64,000 bases of DNA from contig NC_087063.1 of assembly GCF_963678635.1 (NCBI RefSeq), positions 70,703,617-70,767,616 on the forward strand, read 5' to 3'. Made by a program: the position numbers and the translations under genes. The first letter of the stretch is position 1. Each line of letters begins with the position of its first letter. The DNA comes from Symsagittifera roscoffensis (Eukaryota > Xenacoelomorpha > Acoela > Convolutidae). The notes beneath the pieces were generated by a model. That model had not been told where the DNA came from, made no database searches, and saw only the letters and a list, made by a program, of their open reading frames with translations. Below are positions 10,935-23,500 of the stretch, piece after piece.

Positions 10935-11790
10935 CATTTAAATTAACCGGACAAAACACGTTAAACTTGAAATTTAAAACGCGTTTTTCTCAAATTGGGT
11001 TGAGCTTAGGTAAAAACTTGCTTAAAATTTTAGCAGAATTAATATGGTGTTATTTGTTTTGCGAAATTCAGGCCCAAACGTTTATCCGTTAAATGGGTCA
11101 TTTTGCCTTTTCTTATTTAATCAAAAATTACGCCAAAAATATCCAGTCGATCACCGACATAATTATATCAAAATGACGTGTCTGTACAAAACAGTCCAAT
11201 ACAAAACAGTCCGGAAAAGTATGAAAATGAACGAAAAAACAGTCCGATACAAAACAGTCCGAAAAACAGTCCCAATTAATAATTGTTTTAACAAGCCGGC
11301 AGGCCGAGAATTGTCCTTTGTTCAACAAGCATAATGAACAAAATAGTGACCGCCGCAGTCGCGCCAACGTGTTGCAAGCTTGCCAACAGACGGTAGGACT
11401 TAATACGAAATTTAGAGCCGGTTATCGCCGCAAAGCGACGACGAGCGTGCAACGCGCCCACCGGCGACCTTAAACCGGACTGTTTTGTATTGGACTGTTT
11501 TTTTTCCTCCATTACATGGTTTTTGGGACTATTTTGTATTGGACTGTTTTGTATGGGACTGTTTTGTATATGCACCCAAAGTGAGCCCCTTAAGTAGCCC
11601 AACAAACTTTAAGAAGGATATATTCTCCAAAAAAGTTTGCAAACCATTTAAAAACAAATTACACCATATTAATTCTGCTAAAATTTTAAGCAAGTTTTGT
11701 CTTCATAAGTTTTCACCTAAACTCAATCCAATTTGAGAAAAACGCGTTTTAATTTTCAAGTTTAACGCGGATTGCCCGGTCAATTTAAAT
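10935..11790. mobile_element. Nested foldback element: 120-135-bp inverted arms around a second inverted-repeat element
   Basis: Arms at 10935-11056 and 11655-11790 are inverted copies of each other (shared blocks GTTAAACTTGAAA, AAAACGCGTTTTTCTCAAATTGG, and CTTGCTTAAAATTTTAGCAGAATTAATATGGTGT in pieces), with small indels. Inside lies a second inverted-repeat element, about 11179-11577. Its ends are multiple ACAAAACAGTCC copies on one side (11186, 11201, 11249 and variants) and the reverse complement GGACTGTTTTGT on the other (11477, 11541, 11556 and variants). The inner core (about 11290-11475) is GC-rich. No transposase is encoded; both look non-autonomous. Repeated subterminal motifs of this kind usually act as transposase binding sites. 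Confidence 0.75.
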
Positions 11791-12393
11791 CAGACTATTA
11801 ACTAACAGCATTACAGTGTTGGTTTTTTCAAGCTTTTTGTTATGTCTTGCTTTGTATTTGATCCTCTCGCTGCCTCCCAAAAAATATAATAATTGAAAAT
11901 GAAAATTGCAGGTCAACTCACTGATCTTGGACAGAATCTGCTAAACGTCACGAGAGGAGTTTTCATTTTTGTGCGTTCCCTCGCAACCTAAAAAAGCAGA
12001 ACGAAAAAAAAGAGCTGCCTAGATAAGATTTTCAAGAACTGTTTACAGAATTGCAAGATAGAGGCTTCATCACATGAAAGCTTTCCAAATCCTTAATCAT
12101 TGTCCTGTCATAATCAAGTTTGAAGTAGACAGCATAAAAATCTTAGCTTATAAGGGATACAAGTTTTCTTTTTCAGCCTCTCGAATCCGAAAAAAATTTC
12201 GTTGGATGTAGGAAGTGTAAGAGAGTCATATAAAAAACCTCCGAAGTTTTGTTGAAACGTGTGATAATTTTGCTGAAACGATAACATGCTGCCTGAAGGA
12301 ATAAAAAACTATACCCACCGTAGTTAAATAATAAAAGTGATACTTATTCAGCAAAAAAGGCTGAATGGCAGTTTATGACAAACATTTTTTTTC
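11791..12393. other. AT-rich intergenic, nothing recognised
   Basis: No coding pattern or strong repeat. Confidence 0.3.
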
Positions 12394-15300
12394 TAAACTG
12401 AGGTACACTGATTTAATAAACAAAGCTGATGAGTATATAATGTTTAGACATGTTACCATATAAATTCATGGAAAGTATGTATTGGAGACTAAACGCAATT
12501 TTACTTATTTCTAAGAAAACTAAAATGAAATCATTAAAACTTAAAAAAGCAATTTTTTCAGCTAAGCAATTAACAAAATCGGTAATGTGGACAATAGTCT
12601 CAACTGAAGAAAACTAAAACGAAATCATTAAAATTTAAAAAAGCAACTTATTCAGCTAAGCAATTAGCAAAATCGGTAATGTGGACAATAGTCTCAACTG
12701 AAGAAATCTAAAACAAAATCATTAAAAATTAAAAAAAGCAACTTTTTCAGCTAAGCAACTAACAAAATTGGTAATATGGACAATAGTCTCAACTGAAGAA
12801 AACTAAAACGAAATCATTAAAATTTAAAAAAGCAACTTATTCAGCTAAGCAATTAGCAAAATCCGTAATGTGGACAATAGTCTCAACTGATCGCAAGAAA
12901 TTTTAATATTTTTTTGCAAACGCAGCTGAATTGCTTTGTTCAATAATACTATACTCGGAAGAAGCGCTCAATTTATCTGAATCTTTAAGGTCTGATTTTT
13001 TTAGGCAACCGCTAGCATCGAATTCGGCTTTTTATTTTTATATTTGGTAAATAAATCTTCCAATGTAGACCAGACCACAAAATTAAAGGATTCAAAAAAA
13101 CAATCTGTTTGCCAGTTAGAACTTTTGAATGCGAAATTTATCGATGCACAAAGAAGGTTCTAAATTAGACACGAATTAACCGGTTTTGATGCACAAAGAA
13201 GGTTCTAAATTAGACACGAATTATTGCCGACTTGTAGCGTAGCCTAAATTGATCATTCAGGTAATTGGAGTGATGTTTAATACATCTTACAACTATAATC
13301 AAAATCCATCTTTAGGAAACAATTTGATGATGGAATAGAGTACTGTCTAAATGATGCCATTGCAGAGGTATTTGAAAAAAAAATCAAAAAAGATTTAAAA
13401 CTTTTCCGTCTGTTTTCCTCACTTTGAGCCAACAATTTTACACTATAGACCACAAAATTTAATGAACGAGCGTTCACATCCGTAATACAGTTAGCATTAA
13501 CTTCTAAGATTAGATAGAAATCTAATTATCAAATCGCAGCGATTGTGTGCTAATGAAGGCTATTTGTTGAAGCAATCAAAACACAGCCTGCGTAGTACTG
13601 CAGGTCTCATTTTTAAGATCCCACTGTTTCTCAATCAGGTGCAAACAATACCGTATTTATCAAAAAGGAATTGAACTTTTCAAGCTTTCAAACTGAATAC
13701 AAAGCACACATTGATTTTATCAGAAAAAAATTGCCTAAGCTGGGTGACATAATCGCGTAGATCAATATTTTTGTCCCGTCAAGTTCAAATAGTAGGAATC
13801 AAAGATAAACTTGTTTTTTAAACTGAGGTACACTGATTTAATAAACAAAGCTGATGAGATAATGTTTAGACATGTTACCATATAAATTCATGGAAAGTAT
13901 GTATTGGAGACTAAACGCAATTTTACTTATTTCTAAGAAAACTAAAAAGAAATCATTAAAAATTAAAAAAGCAATTTTTTCAGCTAAGCAATTAACAAAA
14001 TCGGTAATGTGGACAATAGTCTCAACTGAAGAAATCTAAAACAAAATCATTAAAAATTAAAAAAGCAACTTTTTCAGCTAAGCAACTAACAAAATTGGTA
14101 ATATGGACAATAGTCTCAACTGAAGAAAACTAAAACGAAATCATTAAAATTTAAAAAAGCAACTTATTCAGCTAAGCAATTAGCAAAATCGGTAATGTGG
14201 ACAATAGTCTCAACTGATCGCAAGAAATTTTAATATTTTTTTGCAAACGCAGCTGAATTGCTTTGTTCAATAATACTATACTGGGAAGAAGCGCTCAATT
14301 TATCTGAATCTTTAAGGTCTGATTTTTTAAGGCAACCGCTAGCATCGAATTCGGCTTTTTATTTTTATATTTGGTAAACAAATCTTCCAAAGTAGACCAG
14401 ACCACAAAATTAAATGATTCAAAAAAACAATCTGTTTGCCAGTTAGAACTTTTGAATGCGAAATTTATCGATGCACAAAGAAGGTTCTAAATTAGACACG
14501 AATTAACCGGTTTTGATGCACAAAGAAGGTTCTAAATTAGACACGAATTATTGCCGACTTGTAGCGTAGCCTAAATTGATCATTCAGGTAATTGGAGTGA
14601 TGTTTAATACATCTTACAACTATAATCAAAATCCATCTTTAGGAAACAATTTGATGATGGAATAGAGTACTGTCTAAATGATGCCATTGCAGAGGTATTT
14701 GAAAAAAAATCAAAAAAGATTTAAAACTTTTCCGTCTGTTTTCCTCACTTATAGACCACAAAATTTAATGAACGAGCGTTCACATCCGTAATACAGTTAG
14801 CATTAACTTCTAAGATTAGATAGAAATCTAATTATCAAATCGCAGCGATTGTGTGCTAATGAAGGCTATTTGTTGAAGCAATCAAAACACAGCCTGCGTA
14901 GTACTGCAGGTCTCATTTTTAAGATCCCACTGTTTCTCAATCAGGTGCAAACAATACCGTATTTATCAAAAAGGAATTGAACTTTTCAAGCTTTCAAACT
15001 GAATACAAAGCACACATTGATTTTATTAGAAAAAAAATTGCCTAAGCTGGGTGAAACAATCGCGTAGATCAATATTTTTGTCCCGTCAAGTTCAAATAGT
15101 AGGAATCAAACATAAACTTTTTTTTTAAACTGAGGTACACTGATTTAATAAACAAAGCTGATGAGATAATGTTTAGACATGTTACTATATAATTTCATGG
15201 AAAGCATGTATTGGAGACTAAATGCAATTTTACTTATTTCTAAGAAAACTTAAACGAAATCATTAAAAAATAGAAAAACAACATTTTCAGCTAAGCAATT

Positions 15301-16404
15301 AACAAAATCGGTAATGTGGACAATAGTCTCAACTGAAGAAATCTAAAAAGAAATCATTAAAAATTAAAAAAGCAAATTTTTCAGCTAAGCAATTAACAAA
15401 ATTGGTACTGTGGACAATAGTCTCAACTGAAGAAAACTAAAAAGAATTCTGTAAAAATTAAAAAACAGCAATTTTTTTAGCTAAGCAGTTAACAAAATCG
15501 GTAGTTTGGACAATGGTCTCAACTGATCGCAAGTGATTTCAATATTTTTCTTTGCAAACTCAGCTGAACTGTTATGTTCAACCGTACTATATTCGGAAGA
15601 AGGGCTCAGTTTATCTGAATCTTTCAGGTCTGATTTTTTTAGGCAACCGCTAGCCTCGAATTCGGCTTTTTATTTTTATATTTGGTAAATAAATCTTCCA
15701 ATGTAGACCAGACCACAAAAATAAATGATTCAAAAAAAACAAGCTGTTTGCCAGTTAGAACTTTTGGATGCGAAACTTATCGATGCACAAAGAAGGTTCT
15801 AAATTAGACACGAATTATTGCCGACTTATAGCGTTGCTTAAATTGATCATTCAGGTATTTGGAGTGATGTTTAATACATCTTACAACTATACTCAAAATC
15901 CAGCTATAGGAAACAATTTGATGATGGAATAGAGTACTGCATAAATAATGCCATTGCAGAAGTATTTGAAAAAAAAAGTCAAATACGATTAAAAACTTTT
16001 CCGTCTATTTTCCTCACTTTACGCCAACGATTTTACACTATAGACCACAAAACTTAATGAACGAGCGTTCACATCCGTAATACAGTTAGCATTAACTGTT
16101 AAGATTAGATAGAAATCGATTTATCAAATCGCAGCGATTGTGTTCAAATGTAGGTTGCTTGTTGAAGTAATCAAAACGCATCCTGCGTAGTACTGCGGGT
16201 CTCATTTTTAAGATCCCACTGTTTCTCAAGCAGGTGCAAACAATACCGTATTTATCAAAAAGGAATTGAAGTATTCAAGCGTTCAAACTGAATACAAAAC
16301 ACATTGATTTTATCAGAAAAAAATGCCTAAGCTGGTTGAAATACTTGCGTCGATCAATACTTTTGTCCCGTCAAATTCAAATAATAGGAGTCCAAACATA
16401 AAAA
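12394..16404. repeat. Three-unit tandem array (about 1.3-1.4 kb per unit) with internal ~94-bp repeats
   Basis: Units begin at TAAACTGAGGTACACTGATT at 12394, 13819 and 15126, and the last ends near 16404. Each unit contains a run of ~94-bp subrepeats ending in GGACAATAGTCTCAACTGA: four in unit 1 (about 12515-12897), three in unit 2 (about 13935-14225), three in unit 3 (about 15240-15535). Units 1 and 2 are almost identical and both carry a doubled GATGCACAAAGAAGGTTC segment; unit 3 is more diverged and has it once. Unit 2 lacks about 19 bp that the others keep before TATAGACCACAAAA. No ORF is conserved across units, so this is satellite-like DNA. Confidence 0.9.
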
Positions 16405-17197
16405 CCCTCATTCATTTTTATTGGTTTGCGGATGAACAATTTTCCATGCATTTCCGTCAATCTAATCCTTAGAATTTTAAAAATGTCCGATGTGTTTTCG
16501 TAACTTCCACGACAGTTTCAGATGTCTTAGTTTCAAGAAATTTTTTGACAGTAATTTACTTTTTTATAGATAAGTTATTGAAATTTGTTTTGTCAAGGTC
16601 AGACTATCGGTAACAAGCATTCAATGAGTGATTCGGGGTCTTAACCCTCAATGTTTGCAAGAAATTTGAACCGTAGTCCAAGTTGAATTTCTCGCACCTG
16701 GAAAAGCGTTTCGAGAATCGTTTTTGGCGCTAATCAAAACTGGTCGATAAATCTAACGTTCAGCTCTGAATCAATATTTTGGCATTTCAAAATACAATAT
16801 TTCGAACCATATGCAGCTGTATTGATCCACTTCCAAAATATACCCCAAAACTGAAAAAAAAACTGCAAATAGTCAGGGTTTTTGTTCATAAATACGGTTT
16901 TATCTAAGTATACATCTAAAATTTTTGTAGAGCAAAATAGAAAGAACCCTGTTTTATTTTGTTTTGCTGTCCATAACTCTACATTTCAATTTTGTTAAGG
17001 AGTGATTTCTTAGGCCTTTCCTTACGCCACCCCAATTGATTCGAAAATTTATTTCCACTGGGCTGAGTTACACCTGATGGCACCTATTGACAACCAAAAG
17101 ATATAGTTTCAATATATTTTTATCATATCACAATAAATGATCAATCTTGGTTCAAAAATCGTGCACTGATGTGTAAGTTTGATTGGTTGGTTATACG
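16405..17197. other. Intergenic between tandem array and glutamine synthetase 3' end
   Basis: No gene or strong repeat recognised. Confidence 0.3.
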
Positions 17198-17203
17198 TTT
17201 ATT
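17198..17203 (-). terminator. Polyadenylation signal AATAAA for glutamine synthetase
   Basis: TTTATT on the plus strand reads AATAAA on the gene's strand, about 65 bases past the glutamine synthetase stop codon. This is the nearest canonical signal. Confidence 0.6.
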
Positions 17204-17267
17204 ACAGATAAATCAGTCCGCTGTCGTCTTCTGAGAGTTCCATTTCAGGTGTTTCATTCACAGTTAA

Positions 17268-17559
17268 TCACTTTTCGTTGAGAAGAGTAGTTCTCACGAT
17301 AATCTCAGTGACAACGTAGGGATCCATGTTGGATGCCGGTCTTCGGTCCTCGAGATACCCTTTGCCTTCGGCCGAACAGTGCCTCGGGATTCGGATACTG
17401 GCGCCTCTATTCGCGACACCACTCGAGAACTGGTCGATTCTGGCTGTCTCATGGAGTCCAGTCAGTCGTCGCTTATTGTCCTCGCCACCCGAGGGATCGT
17501 AGGCGGCGATGTGAGCATCATGTCGTTTGCTCAGTTTCTCAATCGCTTCTTCGATGTAC
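17268..17559 (-). CDS. GS: Glutamine synthetase exon 5 (residues 272-368) and stop
   Basis: Acceptor AATTTTCAG. Encodes [22 protein letters not shown] (R303), [10 protein letters not shown] (R323, R328), [11 protein letters not shown] (E342, R344) and ends LLNEK-stop. The C-terminal tail is a few residues shorter than in vertebrates. Confidence 0.96.
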
Positions 17560-20500
17560 CTGAAAATTAAAACAGACACCTTAGCCTGCAAACTCCGATT
17601 ATTCTAAAAAAAAACTCTACACAAAGCGTCAGGTCAAAATCTGTAGCCACTACTCCTCGTATTTTATTGGATAAAAGAATTTTAAAATTTTCTCATTTTC
17701 TGATCTCTTGCTTTGAAACTAATTTGTTAAAAATTAGCAGGAATATAAAAATGGGGTCGGAAAAGAAATCCCCATCCTTCGGCTTCACAACATTGAATCT
17801 TTGTTTTCCAAAACCTTCTGAGATTTGTTTTCTTGCTATGAGGCAAGATCAAAAAACTATTGGCACAAAAGATTTTAACGACTTCTCTCCTTCAAATTAC
17901 ACTCAATGATGCAACGTTTTCTGGGCGCTAATTGGGAAAAAAGCGCATTTTAATCAAAGGCAGAAAAGCGAATCTCTGGAAGAAGCTTAACAATTCCTGA
18001 AGAAACTGTCTTAGTTCTTTCGTCACAAAAAAAATGATTCCTAAGAACAGTAAGGGTCTTCTCTCCTATTCGGTTTGAATTTCCTCTCGATATGAAAATA
18101 CTATTCTCATAACCAGGGGCGGATCTAGGATTTTCTCGAGAGAGGGGGGCGGATTTTCAAAAAGGTTTTGAAAATTTTGTCGCTCTTTTCTTTAGCTCGA
18201 CCAAATTGAGTTTGCGGGCGGTCCCAGAACACTAAAGAGACGCTATTTAGACAAAGTCTTTTGCGCCGCAGGCAAACTTATGAAAAAAAACTGGTCAAAA
18301 AATCCGTTTTTGGGCACTTTTCGGAAAATTTTGACTTAAAAATTGCTTTTGGCGCGCGCGCTCCACCTCAAAATTAATATATACTGGCGCCTTAGAAAAA
18401 TTTTAGGGTCGGTCGGCCAAAAATGGATTTCTTAAAAAGTACCAAAGGGGGACCTTTGGGTGCGCAGAGGATCTTTTAAGATTTTGATTATCTTAATTTT
18501 TCCAATCCGACTGACTATGCGAGGGATTCCCTCATGCTGGAACACCGCGCATAATTTATTAAAATCAAATGAACTGCCATGCTATCGGTACAATTTCATT
18601 TTATAGTCTTCAAAGTAAATTGCGGCATGTTTCACGCCTAAAATTGTGTTTTAAATCTCCAAATAATATGTAAAAATGCCCAAACTTACTTGATGCCTCC
18701 CTCCTCTCGCATGGGAAGGGTGCTGTAGTTGGTGTGGCACCCTGCCCCGTTCCAGTCGCCGGGTATGGGCTTGGGGTCCAGACTGACCACGACTGCCTGG
18801 TCCTCGCTGATCTGGTCCATGATGAATCTGGCCATCCACAGATGATCCCCCATTTCTATTCCCACACACGGACCCACTTGGTACTCCCACTGGAAAAGCA
18901 ACAACGAGTCTATTTCAATAGTTATTAACAAAATCTGAATGAAAAACAAAAACGGAACCTTTCTAAATACTAAGTTTTTTTAAATACTAAGTTTTTAAAT
19001 ACTATGATTTATAAACAATGTTTTGCGGACTTTTTCTGGACTGGGGCTTTTTATGCCCCTTTATGAGGTATACTTAAATTTATTTCTCACTGATTGGACC
19101 TTTAATGGGACACGTTACTGACGTGTCTCAAAATGGATTTAAGTTTCAAAACTGGCATCTATAATCAATTATTTGTCACTAATAATCCATTATAAGCAAC
19201 TACTATCGATGAAAATCCAGTGTGGGTAAGCAGCAGAGAAAAAGAAAGCTAAGTTCGACTCGCCCCAAATTGGAGTAAAAACTCAAAACTTTAAACGAAT
19301 TTGTCTCGAAAACAAAACGCCGTAGTTGTATGTGTCCATTCGGAAAAAAAAAGCTGAAGATGAACATTTCAATTTGGAAATTTCAGTCAAATTTTCTCTT
19401 TGTTGTGTTTAAGCTAAAAACAGGTCAGAAGAGTCAAATACTTTAATATAAAGGTATCAGGTAATTTATTCTGTCAAAAAACTTGAACAATTTCTCGAAA
19501 TTGGGAATCTTTGGTCTCGGTCAAACCCTGTAGACTGTCTATGTAAGCATTCTAAAAATTGCACCGAACAAATTTCTTGAAAGAAAACTTGAGCAATGGA
19601 GATCTTTTTGTTTTCGTATATAAATTAAGCCTTTTTTATCGGGCACTCTTTTTTGACAGTAGGTGAGGTCTGTCAAAACCGCAATAAAATGCAATTGGGT
19701 GAAAAATAGCATCAGGTGAAAAACAATGTTTTGGACACGATTTAACGTTTCTGAAGTGGTTTTTGATTAGAAAGAAAAAAACTAAATTTCAAAGAATTAT
19801 GGAACTTTTTTATATTTTCACGCGCGCGCTCAATATCTAGTAAGACTTGGATACATTTGGCGTCAATGTCTAGTAAAGCTTGGCGTCTGTTAATTCGCTG
19901 CTTACTCAAAGTGCTCATAGATGATTGAAAAGATCGACCGATTAAATCTCTTATAGCAAACTAGCCAAGTTAGCAATCTTACCAACTCAATTTTTTTCTC
20001 AGTTCTAAGCTCAAGACCTTTTACCCGATTTTTCTTATAAAAAATCCGCCAAAATTATTAAATTGCACAGACAAAACTGTTCCAGAGAAAAAAAAGCTTC
20101 AAAAGTTATTTATTCTTTTAAAATTTTCAATTCGAGTACTGATCTCCAATTTTCATTATTCAGTCAGTTTTACTCTTATTTTTTTACCCCTCTTGAAGGT
20201 TGCACTCAATTCTAATCCGTCTATTATAGAAACTTGAGCAACCTTCTTTCCTTTTGTTCGGCAGCAGAGCGTAACTGCATATATGGGCAATTCCAGTAGG
20301 TAGATTTTTTAATCCGCCCACCATTAGATTCTGCACTTTGACGTTAATTGCAACGTCATATGGTGGCTAGCTTACTAATATGCGGAGTAATCAGTGTTTT
20401 TCTGTTTTCAGATGAAATATCATTCCGCTATTGTGTTGAAAGTTTTAACAATTTAGCAGAATAAACCTGTTTTTTTTAAGTTACCTGTTATTTTTTCATG

Positions 20501-23500
20501 CGATCAGAAAGCAGTAATTTGGACAAAACAAAACCCGAATTTTCCAGGAAATGTGACAAGTTTTCTTTTTTGCCTAAATTTGAAAGCTGAAGTTGAAAAT
20601 TTCCTATTTGCTTTAGAAAACTCTGTTTTGCTTTTCAGTATGATTGATATTTTTAATTTTTATTATATGAATTTGTCAGCCAGTTTTTCAGTAGCCCAAC
20701 TTTTACGAATTAAGCTACAGTTTCGATTATTCTTAATTTCGCAGTTCGAAGTAGATATATGGGGTAGAGATAGTGTTTTTGGTCCATTGGGTTATTCCTT
20801 GGGTGATTTTAAACTCCGAAAATCTCCATTAGTGCTTCGGCTGAAAGCACATTGATAAGCAGGACATAGTTTTCAAACACCAATAGAAACCTTTCATTAG
20901 AAACTTTCTCTTCACATGCAAAAAAATGTGTAAAAAATTTCGTTGGAATGGCGAATCTCTAAAAGCAGTTTATCTGTGAGGTTATCTTGCTTTTAAACCT
21001 GTGCGTTTTTATACGCAAATTTTCTGATTTTGGTATTTTTGACCAAAAAAATCAGAAAAACGGAACCTAAGTTCGAACAATACTGATACTAATTGTTCCG
21101 TATTTGCAAAATGTGAGGTAATTTTTTCTTTGGATGTGGTTAGTTCATTCTTTTTTGTTTTCCACGCAAACTCAGGTTTTTATCACACCACAAACAATCA
21201 TCGGAATGGGTCGAGTTATATATCATATCAAAGGCCTTTTAGTCGTGATTTGAGCGACATTAAAAAACTATATAAATTTTCTCAGTGTCGAGAAAAACCG
21301 GTTCGAAATTGTTGATTTTTGGTCTAATTTCGAGCTATTAAGGCAAGCTTGCAGGGTTACAATAGCTTATTTACGCGAAATTTACGTGATGTTAGTTTTT
21401 GGAGCCATTTTTGGAGCCAGCAAAGCAACAGAAACTTTATTTTTTACTATTTTTTTTTTCGTTTTTCTGGTTATTATTCTACAACAAAAAAAAACTGATT
21501 TCAAATTGGCCTTTTTAATTATGACTGTCGATTATGCTTAAATTCTACTTTTTGTTATGATCTTTTTATCACAACGCGCAGAAAAAAAACGACACTTTTG
21601 AAAAATAACATTTTTTTGCTTTTTTAAGAATATGGTCGAAATATTCTGTGCTACTTGCACAATAACCGCCTATCCTTGTTTTGATATGAAAACTGCTGTC
21701 TTAAATTTTACGAAGAAATAAATTTTACCTAAATCCCATTGTATAAAAAGGTGTTTATAATGCCATTTTCATTCATTTTTATCTATAGAATTGTCCGGTA
21801 AGCTTTTTAACATGGAATGGATTTTCTTGACAAAATTGATTTTTAGGAAAACTAACATAAAATGTGAAGTAACATAATTTTAAAAATTTTCTGGTTCGCA
21901 AACGTTTCTGCAGGGCATCTGTTATCAATTTGTTTCATCTTATTTCAAACTTTCGGCAGTACTTATGAAGACAGGAGGTTGATGAGGTTGATTTTAAACG
22001 TTTAAGTTTTTTTAAAGTAACTTGCATGTGTTGGTTAAACAGCTATCTGAAAAACTTTAATCAGCAGTATCAGTCTAAATCTTCATTGTGTGAGTCTAAG
22101 AAGTTTAAAAGTTTTAATTTCTGAAATTGCAGGATACAGAGTTCCAGCTTAGAAAATAAATAAGTTCATCGAGAGCAAATACGTTTAATTTCCTAGGTGT
22201 TATTTTGACAAATATAACCATCTCTCTGAACCGAAAAACGGAAAACATGTCAAACAAATATCACTTTAAAGGCGAATTTTTTTTGAAATTTATTAATTAA
22301 GCTTGGAAACTATTTTGTCGTTTAAAATGAACTAAAAATCAATTGAATTATTTGCATTCCATATATGACTTAAAAGTTTCGAAGTTTGAGAAAAAAATGT
22401 TCTTATTGTACAGAATCATTTCTATGCGCTTCTAACATGAGGGCCGTCAAATAGACAAAAACTTTTTACTTTTTTAATTATTTCTAATATTATTTTTGAA
22501 AATTGAAAAATATCTTTTTTAAATAAACGTTTTCAAATAAACAGGGCGTTTTAATCAGGGTTACAAAAAACACGTTTCGATTTAAAAAAACGTTTTAAAC
22601 GTTTAAAACGTTTTGAACATGTTTTAAACAAAAAAACACTGAAATTATATGCAGTCCGTGCACCATATTTTCCATGTTGATGGCTCTTTTCATTTCATTT
22701 TCAGCAAGATCGACTCCGAAAAAGTCGGATATATAAAAAATGTTTGAAGTGTGAATTTTTTGTTTTTCATAGAAAAATGTTTATTATTCAACAATTTATA
22801 TGAAAAATAATTTTATGATCTGCATTTTTCGATATACGCTTACAAAAATTTCAAAAAGTGAGAAAAGATTTTTGTTTCTCATTTTCTATTCCGAAAAATG
22901 AAATTTTGCCGCGAAATTGTAAGTGTTCTTCTGTCATTGTGTCTCAAGTAATTTTTCATCCAAATGACGAAAACAATTTTTGCTGACCAGGAAATAAAGG
23001 AAAATATCTAAAACTAAATGTCTAAAAGCTTAAGGATGCATTTTTAATAGACGTGTATAGAATTATGAAGAAGTCAATCAGGGCGGCAAAGCTTTGACTC
23101 TTAACGGCAAACTTAGTGTTCGCAGACATTGCATGGTCAAATTTCACCTCAAGGCTACGGAAAAATTTGTTAATTCGGTACAATTTGATAACGTCTTGAT
23201 CATATTTGCTTGCCGTTCACAATGAACTTTGTTTCTGCAAATATGCGGGCTTGCAACACAGGCCCATGTGCTTAGCGCAATATGTTTACCAAGTCGTTCT
23301 CAGTTAGAATCAAATCTATTGTAAAGCGCACGTGATTAGATAAGACCAAAGATGAACCCATAATATGTTTTCAGAACCGTAAAAATGTTTGAGAACTGTA
23401 AAATGTACTCTTTTGTGAGGAAATATAAGACTTTCCCAAGATTTGTAGGAATTTTACCCGGATTACATCAATATATTCTTCAGAAAATCAACACAATATG

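Noticed and set aside
11288-11605. 105-codon minus ORF with repeated IQNSP
   Set aside because: The repeat comes from the ACAAAACAGTCC clusters of the foldback element; not a protein gene.
12394-16404. Regularly spaced ~94-bp repeats considered as a CRISPR array
   Set aside because: Repeats are contiguous without unique spacers, and the genome is eukaryotic.
20553-20855. 100-codon ORF in glutamine synthetase intron 3
   Set aside because: Composition follows the AT-rich background (Phe, Leu, Ile, Lys); no motif and no start context.
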